Assembly (NCBI GenBank): GCA_021155885.1
Contig: JAJNBB010000014.1
Span: 1 to 45,896, forward strand
Reading direction: 5' to 3'
Length of the DNA: 45,896 nucleotides
Source of the DNA: Fibrobacteria bacterium
Lineage (GTDB): Bacteria; Fibrobacterota; Fibrobacteria; UBA11236
Positions 38,365 to 45,896 of the stretch are shown in pieces. The translations under genes were made by a program, and so were the position numbers. The notes beneath the pieces are model-generated. The model saw nothing but the letters and a program-made list of their open reading frames with translations. It was not told the DNA's origin and made no database searches. Within the stretch, counting starts at the first letter, position 1; the number at the start of each line of letters is the position of its first letter.

Positions 38365-41300
38365 CTAGGCTCCGGGCTCCACGTCCGGCCGCAGCAACAT
38401 TCGCAGCGCCGACACGGCCCGCTCCGGCGCGGCCAGCAAGCCCTGCACATCCACCGCGGCGCGCTCGATGAGGAAGGACTCCAGCAGCAGGTTCATTTCC
38501 ACCGTGTTCACGGGCACGTGCGCCGCGCGCACGCTGGCGTCGAGATAGCCGTCGAGGAACAGCCCCGCCGAAAGCTCCGCCCAGTACAGCGCCCATTCGG
38601 GGCCGGTCGCGAACGGACCGGCGCGCGGCCCCTGAGCCGCCGTTTCGAGGGAGGCTTGATGGTCGAGATCGCGGATCATCGCGGCGACGTCCATCAGGGG
38701 GCTGAATTTGAAGCGCCGCTCCGGGAAGCCCAGCCAGGGCGGGCCGTCGAAGCTGGTGAACACGAAGTCCTTCCCGGTGAAAAGCACGCGGTCCAGGCGG
38801 AGGCTCCCATGGATGCGCAAGCGGCGGGCATCGATGCGACCCGCCGTGAGGCGCGCCAGGCGGGCCAGCAAGGCGGGCTGGAGCGCGACCGCCGCTGCGC
38901 CCAAGGAGCGCGCGTCTTCGGGGAGCGCCTCGGGGTGGCGCTCCAGATGCGAGAGCGCGCGCCGCACGCGGCTGCGGATCGAGTGGTACAGGGAATGCTG
39001 ATGAAGCAGGGAGAAAGGCTCCGGAGTGAAATCGGGATCCTTGACGTGCGAGAGGGCGCGGTGAAGCTCCGCGAGCCGCCGGCCAAGAAGGTGAACGAAC
39101 TCGGCCCAGGTGCCGCCGAGGGAATCCTGCAATATTTCGGGCAGCGTCTGAAAATCGAGCCGCTTCGGGATCAGCCCGTCGAGGGGCGGGGCGACCTTGC
39201 TCTCGGGCGCCAAGGCGATGCGCTCCAGGAAATGCTTGAGGCTTTCGCGCGCCAGATCGAGCGCGTTGCGGTCGGCATGGACGAACCGCTGCGCGTAACC
39301 GAGGACCACGGGATCGGCCTCCGGGCCGGCGGACGACGACGGGGGGCGGTAGTTCGCGTGGACCAGCGTGACCGGGACGCGCGCCTTGGGAAAGCGACGC
39401 TTGACCTGGGTCAGCACTTCAAGGTCGGCGCGCAGGCCTTCGCGCAGGCGCCGGAACCAGCGAAGGAACACGCGCCCGCGCAGGAGCACGCGGAACTCCT
39501 CGGCGTAGCCGTCGACGAGCCGGGTGGTGAAGCGCGCCGGAAGATGCGGCGGCTCGTCGCCCGCCATCCCCTGGAGCTCCAGCCTTCCACCGGCTCTGCC
39601 CGTCTTGTTTTCGCCGTCCGGATTTCCGGACCCGAGAAGAAACTCGACCAGAAAAACGCGGAACTCCGGCAGGTGCTGCGCCTCGCACAAATAGCCCGCC
39701 TGCCCGGCCAGGCGTGCGCGCGCGATCAGCGCCTGCGGCGGCAAGGTTTCCGCGGCCCCCTCCGGCACGTAGCCCACCCACAGGCTATAGTCCTCCGGGT
39801 CCCCGTTGAGGAACTCGGCGCGCAATAACAACAGGAAGGCGGGGGCGCTCGCGCGCGGCGCGAGCGATTCCCGTGAGCGCACCTGCACCAGCAGGCGCTT
39901 CTTCCCCTCGAACCAAAGCGACTGCACCGTGTGCGCCGCCAAAACGGCGGGCTCCAGCCCCGCCCGCGCAAGCGCTTCCAGCGAATCCCACTCCCCCGCG
40001 TCGGGAAGCATCCGGATCTCGCGGGACAGGTCCTCGGCGCGGCCGCGCAGCTGGATCCATAGCGAGTCGTGACCGCCGAGCATGACCGGCCACGCCTCCT
40101 CGGCGATCACCGGAAACCGCTGGCCCCCGCTGAGCTCGACCGGCTCCGCTCCCCGAAAGGCGCCCAGATCGAGGCGCGCGGTCTGCGGGTATTGCGAAAG
40201 GTTGGCGAGCACCAGCACGGCTTCCTCGTCCGATTCCCGCACGTAGGCCAGGATATGGGTGTTCTCCGACTCGAGGAAGCGAATGCCTCCGCGCCCGAAC
40301 ACCGGGTGCGCCTGGCGCAGGCGGATTTGCCGCCGCATCCACCAGAGCAGCGAGCCCGTGCTGCCCTCCTGGATCTCAACGTTCACCGCCTCGTAATGGA
40401 ACTCCGCGTCGGCGATCACGGGCAGGTAAAGCTTTTGCGCGGGCGCCCGGCTGAAACCCGCGTTGCGGTCGGGGTTCCATTGCATCGGGGTGCGCACGCC
40501 GTCGCGGTCGCCCAGGTAGTAGTTGTCGCCCATGCCGATTTCGTCGCCGTAATAAATCACCGGCGTGCCCGGCATCGACAATAACAGCTTGTTCAGCAAC
40601 TCGATCTTGCGGCGGTTGTTGCCCAGCAGCGGCGCGAGGCGGCGGCGGATGCCCACGTTGATGCGGGCCCGCCGGTCCTTGGCGAAGACCCGGTACATGT
40701 AGTCGCGCTCTTCGTCGGTCACCATCTCCAAGGTGAGCTCGTCGTGGTTGCGCAGGAAGATGGCCCACTGGCAATCGGGCGGGATCGGCGGCGTTTGCTC
40801 CAGGATATCGACGATGGGAAAGCGGTCCTCCATCTCCACCGCCATGTACAGGCGCGTCATCAGGGGAAAGTGGAAGGCCATGTCGCACGAGGCCCCCGTG
40901 CGCGGTTCGCCCTCCGGGGGCAGCACCGGATCCCCGAAATATTCCGCGGCATCGTGCGGCCACTGGTTCGCCTCCGCCAACAGCATGACGTTTTCGAATT
41001 TGTCGTGAACGTGCTTCGACAGCTTCCGCAAGAAGGCGTGGGTCTCGGGAAGGTTCTCGCAGTTGGTCCCCTCGCGCTCGTACAGGTACGGGATCGCGTC
41101 CAGGCGCAGTCCGTCGACGCCCATGGCGAGCCAGTAGTCCAGAATCTCCAGCACCGCCTCGTGAACCGCCGGGTTGTCGAAGTTCAGGTCGGGCTGGTGG
41201 CTGAAAAAGCGGTGCCAGTAATGGGACTTCGCGACGGGGTCCCAGGTCCAGTTCGACGGTTCGGTGTCGGTGAAGATGATGCGGGCCTGGCCGTATTTTT

Positions 41301-41715
41301 CCTTGGTGGCGCTCCAGACGTAGAAGTCGCGCTCGGGACTCCCGGCGGGGGCGTGGCGCGCGCGCTGGAACCAGGGATGTTTATCCGAAGTATGGTTAAT
41401 GACGATTTCGGTGATCACGTGGATGCCGCGCGCGTGCGCCTCTGCGAGGAATTCGCGGAAGATCTCGATCGTCCCGTAGGCCGGATTGACGGTATGGTAG
41501 TCGGCGATGTCGTAGCCGTCGTCGCGCAGGGGGCTGGGGTAGAACGGCAGCAGCCAGATGGCGTTGACGCCCAGGTCGCGAATGTAGTCCAGCTTCGAGA
41601 TCAGGCCGCGGAAATCCCCCATGCCGCTGCCGTCGGAATCGGCGTAGGTCTTCACGTGGACCTCGTAGATCACGGCGTCCTTGTACCAGAGCGGCTTGCG
41701 CTGAAAAGGGGGCAT
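38365..41715 (-). CDS. treS: Trehalose synthase fused to a maltokinase-like domain
   Basis: A 1116-residue fusion. The N-terminal ~550 residues are a GH13 maltose alpha-glucosyltransferase: LWYKDAVIYEVHVKTYADSD, nucleophile in DGLRLDAIPYLYE, acid in LLAEANQW, LRNHDELTLEMV, and DNYYLGDRDGVRTPMQWN. It interconverts maltose and trehalose. The C-terminal ~400 residues align with maltokinase, but the catalytic loop reads RIHGSLRLD (Ser971 for Asp) and the metal site FTSFDGPP (Ser988 for Asp), so phosphorylation of maltose is unlikely. GGAGGAG nine bases upstream gives the start at 41715; upstream codons lie in a repeat. Confidence 0.9.
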   Translation of the reverse strand: MPPFQRKPLWYKDAVIYEVHVKTYADSDGSGMGDFRGLISKLDYIRDLGVNAIWLLPFYPSPLRDDGYDIADYHTVNPAYGTIEIFREFLAEAHARGIHVITEIVINHTSDKHPWFQRARHAPAGSPERDFYVWSATKEKYGQARIIFTDTEPSNWTWDPVAKSHYWHRFFSHQPDLNFDNPAVHEAVLEILDYWLAMGVDGLRLDAIPYLYEREGTNCENLPETHAFLRKLSKHVHDKFENVMLLAEANQWPHDAAEYFGDPVLPPEGEPRTGASCDMAFHFPLMTRLYMAVEMEDRFPIVDILEQTPPIPPDCQWAIFLRNHDELTLEMVTDEERDYMYRVFAKDRRARINVGIRRRLAPLLGNNRRKIELLNKLLLSMPGTPVIYYGDEIGMGDNYYLGDRDGVRTPMQWNPDRNAGFSRAPAQKLYLPVIADAEFHYEAVNVEIQEGSTGSLLWWMRRQIRLRQAHPVFGRGGIRFLESENTHILAYVRESDEEAVLVLANLSQYPQTARLDLGAFRGAEPVELSGGQRFPVIAEEAWPVMLGGHDSLWIQLRGRAEDLSREIRMLPDAGEWDSLEALARAGLEPAVLAAHTVQSLWFEGKKRLLVQVRSRESLAPRASAPAFLLLLRAEFLNGDPEDYSLWVGYVPEGAAETLPPQALIARARLAGQAGYLCEAQHLPEFRVFLVEFLLGSGNPDGENKTGRAGGRLELQGMAGDEPPHLPARFTTRLVDGYAEEFRVLLRGRVFLRWFRRLREGLRADLEVLTQVKRRFPKARVPVTLVHANYRPPSSSAGPEADPVVLGYAQRFVHADRNALDLARESLKHFLERIALAPESKVAPPLDGLIPKRLDFQTLPEILQDSLGGTWAEFVHLLGRRLAELHRALSHVKDPDFTPEPFSLLHQHSLYHSIRSRVRRALSHLERHPEALPEDARSLGAAAVALQPALLARLARLTAGRIDARRLRIHGSLRLDRVLFTGKDFVFTSFDGPPWLGFPERRFKFSPLMDVAAMIRDLDHQASLETAAQGPRAGPFATGPEWALYWAELSAGLFLDGYLDASVRAAHVPVNTVEMNLLLESFLIERAAVDVQGLLAAPERAVSALRMLLRPDVEPGA

Positions 41716-41799
41716 TTTCGGGACTCCTCCCAGGTTAAATACAAAGCGCGGGCCCGAACGCAAATGATGAGCCGAAGGCATGAGGCCGCGAAGCGGACG

Positions 41800-41950
41800 A
41801 ATCATGCGGAAGGAGGAATGATGAAAGGTTTGGTTGAAGGGGAAACCGGGGGCGACCAAACAGGCCATGCCGGCGGCCTCTCGCTAAGTCCCGCAACGAG
41901 GTTTTTGGGCCTTTTTCATCATTCCGTACTCATCATTCCGCATTCCATTC
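41800..41950. repeat. Heptad-armed hairpin, AATGATG type
   Basis: The left arm 41800-41828 contains GGAATGATGAAA (41815-41826), exactly inverted at 41914-41925. The right arm continues as 7-bp units ATGATGA GTACGGA ATGCGGA on the minus strand. It occupies the divergent gap between treS and yebC, ending 35 bases before the yebC start. Confidence 0.65.
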
Positions 41951-41985
41951 AACTATTTTTTCCGGTTCAGCCAAAGGAACCCTCT

Positions 41986-42729
41986 ATGTCCGGCCACTCC
42001 AAATGGGCGACCACCAAGCGCAAGAAGGCGCGCATCGACCAGGCGCGCGCCAAGGTCTTCAACCGCATCATCCGCGAGCTCACCGTGGCCGCCCGCGCGG
42101 GCGGGTCCGATCCCGACGCGAACCCGCGCCTGCGCGCCGCCATCCTCAAGGCCAAGGCGGCCAACATGCCCGCCAAGAACATCGAGACAAACATCGCCAA
42201 GGGGGCCGGCGAGCTCGAGGGCGTGCAATACCTGGAAATCACCTATGAGGGATACGGCCCGGGCGGCACCGCGATCCTGGTGGACACCGTCACCGACAAC
42301 AAGGTGCGCACCGTGGCCGAAGTGCGGCACGCGTTCAGCAAGCACGGCGGCAACATGGGCGAGGCCGGGTCGGTGGCCTGGATGTTCAAGACCAAGGGCA
42401 TTATCACCTTCCCGAAGTCGGTGATGGCCGAGGAGGCGCTGTTCGAGCTGGCGCTCGACAACGGGGCCGATGATTTCGACGCCTCGGGCGAGGATTACGA
42501 GATCCGGGTCGAACCCGAAAAGTTCCACGCCTTCGTGGAATTCCTGCAGTCCAAAAAGCTCGAGCCGGCCAGCGCCGAGCTCGTCAAGGTCGCCGAGAAC
42601 ATGATCAAGGTCACGGGCGCCGACGCCGAGCGGGCGATGGCCCTGCTGGAAATGCTGGACGATCTCGACGACGTGCAGAACGTGCATACCAACGCCGAAT
42701 TCGATCCCGAAGAGCTCGAAAATCTTTAA
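41986..42729 (+). CDS. yebC: YebC/PmpR-family regulator or translation factor
   Basis: A 247-residue protein. MSGHSKWATTKRKKARIDQA, LRAAILKAKAANMPAKNIE and TDNKVRTVAEVRHAFSKHGG are the family hallmarks. YebC proteins have been described as transcription regulators and, more recently, as factors that relieve ribosome stalling. AAAGGAA eight bases upstream fixes the start. It is 27 bases upstream of ruvC, the usual neighbour. Confidence 0.95.
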   Translation: MSGHSKWATTKRKKARIDQARAKVFNRIIRELTVAARAGGSDPDANPRLRAAILKAKAANMPAKNIETNIAKGAGELEGVQYLEITYEGYGPGGTAILVDTVTDNKVRTVAEVRHAFSKHGGNMGEAGSVAWMFKTKGIITFPKSVMAEEALFELALDNGADDFDASGEDYEIRVEPEKFHAFVEFLQSKKLEPASAELVKVAENMIKVTGADAERAMALLEMLDDLDDVQNVHTNAEFDPEELENL

Positions 42730-42756
42730 CCCTCCGGTCTTTCAGGCGGCGCCCCA

Positions 42757-43275
42757 ATGATCGCGATGGGAGTGGATCCGGGAACCGCGGTGACGGGCTA
42801 CGCCTTTCTCGAGGAGAAGGGCGGCCGCATCGCGGTGCTGGAATACGGCGTGGTGCGCAGCAAGGCCGCCGAGCCCCTTCCCCGCCGCCTGGAAAAGATC
42901 CACCGCGAACTCGGGGTCCTGATCGAAACCTACGCGCCCGCCGTGCTCGCCCTCGAGTCAATCTTCCTCGCCAAGTTCCCCCAGTCGGCCATGATCCTGG
43001 GCCACGCGCGCGGCGCCATCATGGTGGCGGCCCAGTCGCGCGGGATCCCCGTGCAGGAGTACGCTCCGCGCCTGGTCAAGAAGGCCGTGGTGGGCCGCGG
43101 CGGGGCCTCCAAGGAGGCCGTGGCCGCGCTGATGCAAACCCATCTCAAGTTGCGCGATCTTCCCAAACCGGCCGATGCCGCCGACGCCCTGGCCATCGCC
43201 TTTTGCCATCTTTTGCACGCGCGCACCCAGGCCCGGCTCGCGCCCTTGTCGAAATCCCGTGGAGGCAAACTGTGA
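42757..43275 (+). CDS. ruvC: Holliday-junction endonuclease RuvC
   Basis: A 172-residue resolvase. The acidic catalytic residues are at the expected places: D in MGVDPGTAVTGYAF, E in VLALESIFLAKFPQSA and the aspartates in KPADAADALAIAFCH. It cuts four-way junctions with RuvAB. The stop overlaps the ruvA GTG (GTGA at 43272-43275). Confidence 0.95.
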   Translation: MIAMGVDPGTAVTGYAFLEEKGGRIAVLEYGVVRSKAAEPLPRRLEKIHRELGVLIETYAPAVLALESIFLAKFPQSAMILGHARGAIMVAAQSRGIPVQEYAPRLVKKAVVGRGGASKEAVAALMQTHLKLRDLPKPADAADALAIAFCHLLHARTQARLAPLSKSRGGKL

Positions 43276-43877
43276 TCGAGTTCCTGAACGGCCGCCTGGC
43301 CGCCAAGCAGGCCACGCGCCTGGTGATCGACGTCGGCGGCGTGGCCTTCGGCCTCGACGTTTCGCTGCGCGCCTCCGAGAAGGCGGGTAACCCCGGCGAT
43401 ACCGTCCAGGTCCTGACCTACCTGCACGTGCGCGAGGAGGCCCTGGACCTGTACGGCTTCGTCGACGCCGCCGAGCGCGCGCTCTTCCTCAAGCTGATCG
43501 GGGTCTCGGGCGTCGGCCCGCGCCTCGCCCTGCGCATCCTCTCCGCCGTCAGCCCCCAGCAGCTGGCCAACATGATTTTGCACAGCGACGTGCGCAACCT
43601 CACGGCCCTCAAGGGCGTGGGCAAAAAGACCGCCGAGGTGCTCATCGCCTCCCTGCGCGCCTCGATGTCGAAGCTGGACCTTCCCACAGACGGGACCGCC
43701 TCTCCGGGGACCGAAGCCTCGGCCGAGGGCGGGATCTTCCGCGACGCCGTGATGGCGTTGGTCTCCCTGGGCGTCAAGGACCCCGCCGCGCAGGAGGCCG
43801 TGCGCAAGGCCTCGCAGAAGCTGGGCCCCGACGTGACTACCAGCGCCCTGATCTCGCAGGCGCTGCAGGAGGCGTAA
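43272..43877 (+). CDS. ruvA: Holliday-junction branch-migration protein RuvA
   Basis: A 201-residue DNA-binding subunit. It has an N-terminal OB fold (IEFLNGRLAAKQATRLVID ... LYGFVDAAERALF), two helix-hairpin-helix motifs (IGVSGVGPRLALRIL and LKGVGKKTAEVLI), an acidic linker and the RuvB-binding domain III (DAVMALVSLGVKDPAAQEAV). The GTG start at 43272 overlaps the ruvC stop, indicating coupling; an in-frame ATG inside ruvC (43203) is not supported by homology. Confidence 0.95.
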   Translation: MIEFLNGRLAAKQATRLVIDVGGVAFGLDVSLRASEKAGNPGDTVQVLTYLHVREEALDLYGFVDAAERALFLKLIGVSGVGPRLALRILSAVSPQQLANMILHSDVRNLTALKGVGKKTAEVLIASLRASMSKLDLPTDGTASPGTEASAEGGIFRDAVMALVSLGVKDPAAQEAVRKASQKLGPDVTTSALISQALQEA

Positions 43878-43884
43878 GGACGGG

Positions 43885-43995
43885 CGTTTGGGATCGGGGG
43901 TCGGGGGTTGAAGGACACCCTATTTAAACCGACGAATCCGGAACCCGGTTTTTGACTCCGAGGTTTGGAATTCCCCCGTCCCCCGTCCCCAGACC
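43885..43995. repeat. Heptad-armed element, GGGG(A/T)CG type, between ruvA and ruvB
   Basis: The left arm 43885-43910 (units GGGATCG, GGGGTCG) and the right arm 43971-43995 (CCCCCGT units) are inverted with a 7-bp period but several mismatches. It interrupts the otherwise tight ruvCAB run. This is the most diverged member of the set. Confidence 0.5.
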
Positions 43996-44046
43996 TCTAG
44001 GTCTGTGCAGTATCCGTCAGGTATCCCGCCGATTATCTTTCCTCCC

Positions 44047-45072
44047 ATGGCCGAACGCATCATAGCCCCGCAGCAACTGGGAGACGACCCCGAGGGCGAC
44101 ATCAGCCTGCGGCCGTCGACGCTCTCCGACTTTACGGGCCAGGAAAAGCTGAAGGAAAGCCTTTCGGTCTTTTTGCAGGCGGCCAAGCAGCGCCGCGAAC
44201 CCATCGACCACATCCTGCTGGCGGGCCCGCCGGGCCTCGGCAAGACCACCCTCGCGCACATCGTCGCCAAGGAAATGGGCGCCACCCTCAAAATCACCTC
44301 GGGCCCCGCGCTCTCGAAGCCTTCGGAACTCGCGGGCCTGCTGACCAACCTCGACACGCACGACGTGTTGTTCATCGACGAGATCCACCGCCTCAACCGG
44401 GTCATCGAGGAGTTCCTCTACCCGGCCATGGAGGATTTCAAGATCGACATCCTGCTTGAGCCGGGCCCGTCGGCGAAGAGCATCAACCTCCCCCTCAAGC
44501 GCTTCACGCTCATCGGCGCCACCACCCGTACGGGCATGCTCACCTCTCCCCTGCGCGACCGCTTCGGCCTGAGCTTTCGGCTCGAGATGTACAGCGACGA
44601 GGAGATGAAACGCATTTTGATGCGTTCGGCCAAGCTCCTGCAAACCGAACTGACGCCGGAAGGCCGCGACCTGCTGGCCGCGCGCTGCCGCGGCACGCCC
44701 CGCATCGGGAACCGCGTGCTCCGTCGTTGCCGGGACGTCGCGCAGGTGCGCGGGACGTCGAAGATCGACGACGTGATCGTCAACAAGACCCTCGACATGC
44801 TCGGCATTGACCCCCTCGGACTCGATGACATGGACCGCACGATTTTGAAGTGCATCATCCAGAAATTCGACGGCGGCCCCGTGGGCCTTTCCACTTTGGG
44901 CGCGTCGATCGGCGAAGAACAAGAGACGGTCGAGGAAGTGTATGAGCCCTATCTATTGCAGATCGGGTTTTTGAAGAGAACGCCCAGAGGAAGGGTCGCG
45001 ACGGCCAATGCGTACCGGCATTTGGGGCTTATCCCGCCTTCCGCGAATCCGGGACAAGAGGCGCTGTTTTAA
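44047..45072 (+). CDS. ruvB: Holliday-junction helicase RuvB
   Basis: A 341-residue AAA+ motor. Walker A is AGPPGLGKTTLAHIVAKEMG, Walker B is VLFIDEIHRLNRVIEE, sensor 1 is LIGATTRTGML, and the arginine finger is in SPLRDRFGLSF. The C-terminal winged helix has GGPVGLSTLGASIGEEQETV. The ATG at 44047 follows TATCTT (44034-44039) by seven bases and lacks a ribosome site, so ruvB has its own, probably leaderless, transcript after the repeat element. An in-frame ATG at 44005 is upstream of that promoter. Confidence 0.95.
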   Translation: MAERIIAPQQLGDDPEGDISLRPSTLSDFTGQEKLKESLSVFLQAAKQRREPIDHILLAGPPGLGKTTLAHIVAKEMGATLKITSGPALSKPSELAGLLTNLDTHDVLFIDEIHRLNRVIEEFLYPAMEDFKIDILLEPGPSAKSINLPLKRFTLIGATTRTGMLTSPLRDRFGLSFRLEMYSDEEMKRILMRSAKLLQTELTPEGRDLLAARCRGTPRIGNRVLRRCRDVAQVRGTSKIDDVIVNKTLDMLGIDPLGLDDMDRTILKCIIQKFDGGPVGLSTLGASIGEEQETVEEVYEPYLLQIGFLKRTPRGRVATANAYRHLGLIPPSANPGQEALF

Positions 45073-45079
45073 TCCTTAT

Positions 45080-45292
45080 ATGAAAATCTTGAGCCGGATA
45101 CTGTATTGGACAGGAATTCTCTCTCTGATCTTTTCCACTATACTCTCCAGCCTGCCGATCCTGATTCTTTCCCTCTTATTGTTTGTCGGATTTTTCGCGA
45201 TTTACATTCTCTTTTTACGCAACAGCCTTTCCGAACAAGAAAAGGAATACCTTAGGCAAAACCCGCCTTCAGGCGGAGAAGGCGTCGGATAG
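45080..45292 (+). CDS. Small membrane protein, 70 aa
   Basis: Two closely spaced hydrophobic helices (LYWTGILSLIFSTILSSLPI and ILSLLLFVGFFAIYILFL) and a charged C-terminal tail (SEQEKEYLRQNPPSGG). It starts seven bases after the ruvB stop. It is A+T-richer than ruvB. The tail includes a short CCGCCTTCAGGCGG palindrome. No family is recognised. Confidence 0.6.
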   Translation: MKILSRILYWTGILSLIFSTILSSLPILILSLLLFVGFFAIYILFLRNSLSEQEKEYLRQNPPSGGEGVG

Positions 45293-45346
45293 TCGTGGGT
45301 CTAGCGCTTCCCGACCCAACTGCGTGGAGCGGCCTGGTTTTGACAT

Positions 45347-45777
45347 CGTCATTCCCGCGTAGGCGGGAATCCAGGCAGCGAAGGCCTGAACACACAGAAT
45401 CCTTAATACCCCCTCAGTATTTCATCCCACAAACCTTCCCATCCGGATTCATCTCCTCGATTAACCGGATTTTCCAGATTCGATTCCACTTTTTCAACTG
45501 CTTCTCCCGGAGGATGGCCCTATCCATGGAGACGTGACCTTCATAATAAACAAGATCCCGAACTGAATATTTGGCCGTAAAGCCCTGCGCCTTGCTTCCT
45601 TTATGTCCCCAAACCCGTTTTATCAGATCACTGGTTACGCCGACATATAAAGTCCCGTTTCTTTCGCTGGCGAGGATATAGACGAATGGTTCTTTACAAT
45701 TCATGACCCGTGGCCAAAGCAAAAACCTTACCTGTCGAGCCTCTGCTGGCTGGATCCCCGCCTGCGCGGGGATGACG
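45347..45777. mobile_element. GIY-YIG gene bracketed by inverted REP-like palindromes
   Basis: A 28-bp palindromic repeat at 45347-45374 and its inverted copy at 45750-45777 (25 of 28 identical) flank a small A+T-richer GIY-YIG nuclease gene. The repeats have 8-bp perfect stems with a GNAG loop and end in ATCCAG. The arrangement is like a REP/RAYT unit but with a GIY-YIG protein. A third, solo copy is in the MFS gene at 9719. Confidence 0.6.
45414..45704 (-). CDS. GIY-YIG nuclease-domain protein (UPF0213-like)
   Basis: A 96-residue single-domain protein. The motif FVYILASERNGTLYVGVTSD is the GIY-YIG pair, with R35 in LIKRVWGHK as the catalytic arginine. The C-terminal ILREKQLKKWNRIWKIRLIE with E in REKQ is the metal-binding glutamate region. 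These small proteins are common in bacteria and lack a defined role. The start at 45704 (MNCKEPF) fits the family length. Lower GC than ruvB and the flanking inverted repeats suggest horizontal arrival. Confidence 0.88.
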   Translation of the reverse strand: MNCKEPFVYILASERNGTLYVGVTSDLIKRVWGHKGSKAQGFTAKYSVRDLVYYEGHVSMDRAILREKQLKKWNRIWKIRLIEEMNPDGKVCGMKY

Positions 45778-45806
45778 TGGGTGTATGTCCGAGGGATGAC
45801 CAGGTA

Positions 45807-45896
45807 CTAGGTAACCTTGTACTTCCGCTTCAACCGCACCACCGCCTTGTCCAGCTCCTGCAGGAAAATCCCCCGGTCCTTTTTCTGAAACGGCGC
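45807..45896 (-). CDS. C-terminal end of an unidentified protein
   Basis: An open frame running off the window edge, ending in DRGIFLQELDKAVVRLKRKY then KVT and a TAG stop. It is 29 visible residues, basic and helical. Codon composition is like the resident genes. Too little is present to name the family. Confidence 0.5.
   Translation of the reverse strand, partial: APFQKKDRGIFLQELDKAVVRLKRKYKVT

Noticed and set aside
40744-42729. A 661-codon plus-strand frame ending in yebC
   Set aside because: Only the last 247 codons match YebC; the rest is antisense to the trehalose synthase gene and the start at 41986 has a good ribosome site.
45262-45275. CCGCCTTCAGGCGG palindrome as a further REP copy
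   Set aside because: It lacks the CGTCAT and ATCCAG edges and the GNAG loop of the REP-like family; it may be chance in GC-rich coding DNA.

Overview
The window is 45.9 kb of GC-rich chromosomal DNA from a diderm (Gram-negative type) bacterium. The evidence is several lipoprotein signal peptides with a lipobox, a Wzi-like outer-membrane capsule protein, an OmpA-type protein and periplasmic c-type haem proteins. No rRNA or tRNA gene is visible. The core genes (fatty-acid synthesis, ruvCAB, yebC, rnc) are ordinary chromosomal ones. A free-living member of the Fibrobacterota or a related FCB-type lineage is my best guess, held weakly because nothing here is a taxonomic marker.

Layout. Positions 1-9000 hold small accessory modules: a DUF2243 fragment, an orphan HigA-like antidote, an SDR, a RIO kinase, an ArsR/SRPBCC/DoxX operon, two copies of an unrecognised small acidic protein family, a hydroxyisobutyrate-type dehydrogenase, a cytochrome c lipoprotein, a SRAP protein and a hicAB module. 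Positions 9000-14140 hold an MFS transporter, an OmpA-like protein, an Ig-like lipoprotein and a DedA protein. Positions 14140-28700 mix oxidoreductases, a LOG protein, a TrmH-type methylase, FabF, a paired M16 peptidase set and an XPB-type helicase. Positions 27800-34800 are the classical block DUF177-rpmF-plsX-fabH-fabD-fabG-acpP, then rnc and an lplA-like gene, all on the minus strand. Positions 34900-41700 hold Wzi, a dihaem lipoprotein and a trehalose synthase fused to a maltokinase-like domain. Positions 41900-45100 hold yebC-ruvC-ruvA-ruvB. The end holds a GIY-YIG gene.

Most unusual content. From 14.1 kb to 44 kb, fifteen intergenic gaps contain elements built from 7-bp tandem repeats, usually as two inverted arms around a short core, so each can form a long hairpin. 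The heptad sequence differs between loci (ACAGGGA, AGCGNAC, GGTAGGA, GTTGTTG, TTGGGNG, GGGGGAC, AATGATG, and a less regular CGCAAAG type), but the architecture and an internal A-rich box, often close to A(C)CGCAAAAG, recur. One copy (14146-14648) carries an A+T-richer gene for a four-helix-bundle (S23/TIGR02436) protein between its arms. This is the same layout as the ORF-bearing intervening sequences of 23S rRNA. I propose that the short hairpins are non-autonomous relatives of that ORF-bearing element.

A second, separate repeat family is a REP-like palindrome (8-bp stem, GNAG loop). It flanks the GIY-YIG gene as an inverted pair and also lies in frame inside the MFS transporter gene, with compensatory stem changes among the three copies.

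Other points of note: at least nine first genes have a -10-like hexamer 4-7 nt before the ATG (leaderless mRNAs likely); two intergenic loci look like paralogous small RNA genes with matched promoters and terminators; and the maltokinase domain of the trehalose synthase fusion has lost both catalytic aspartates.
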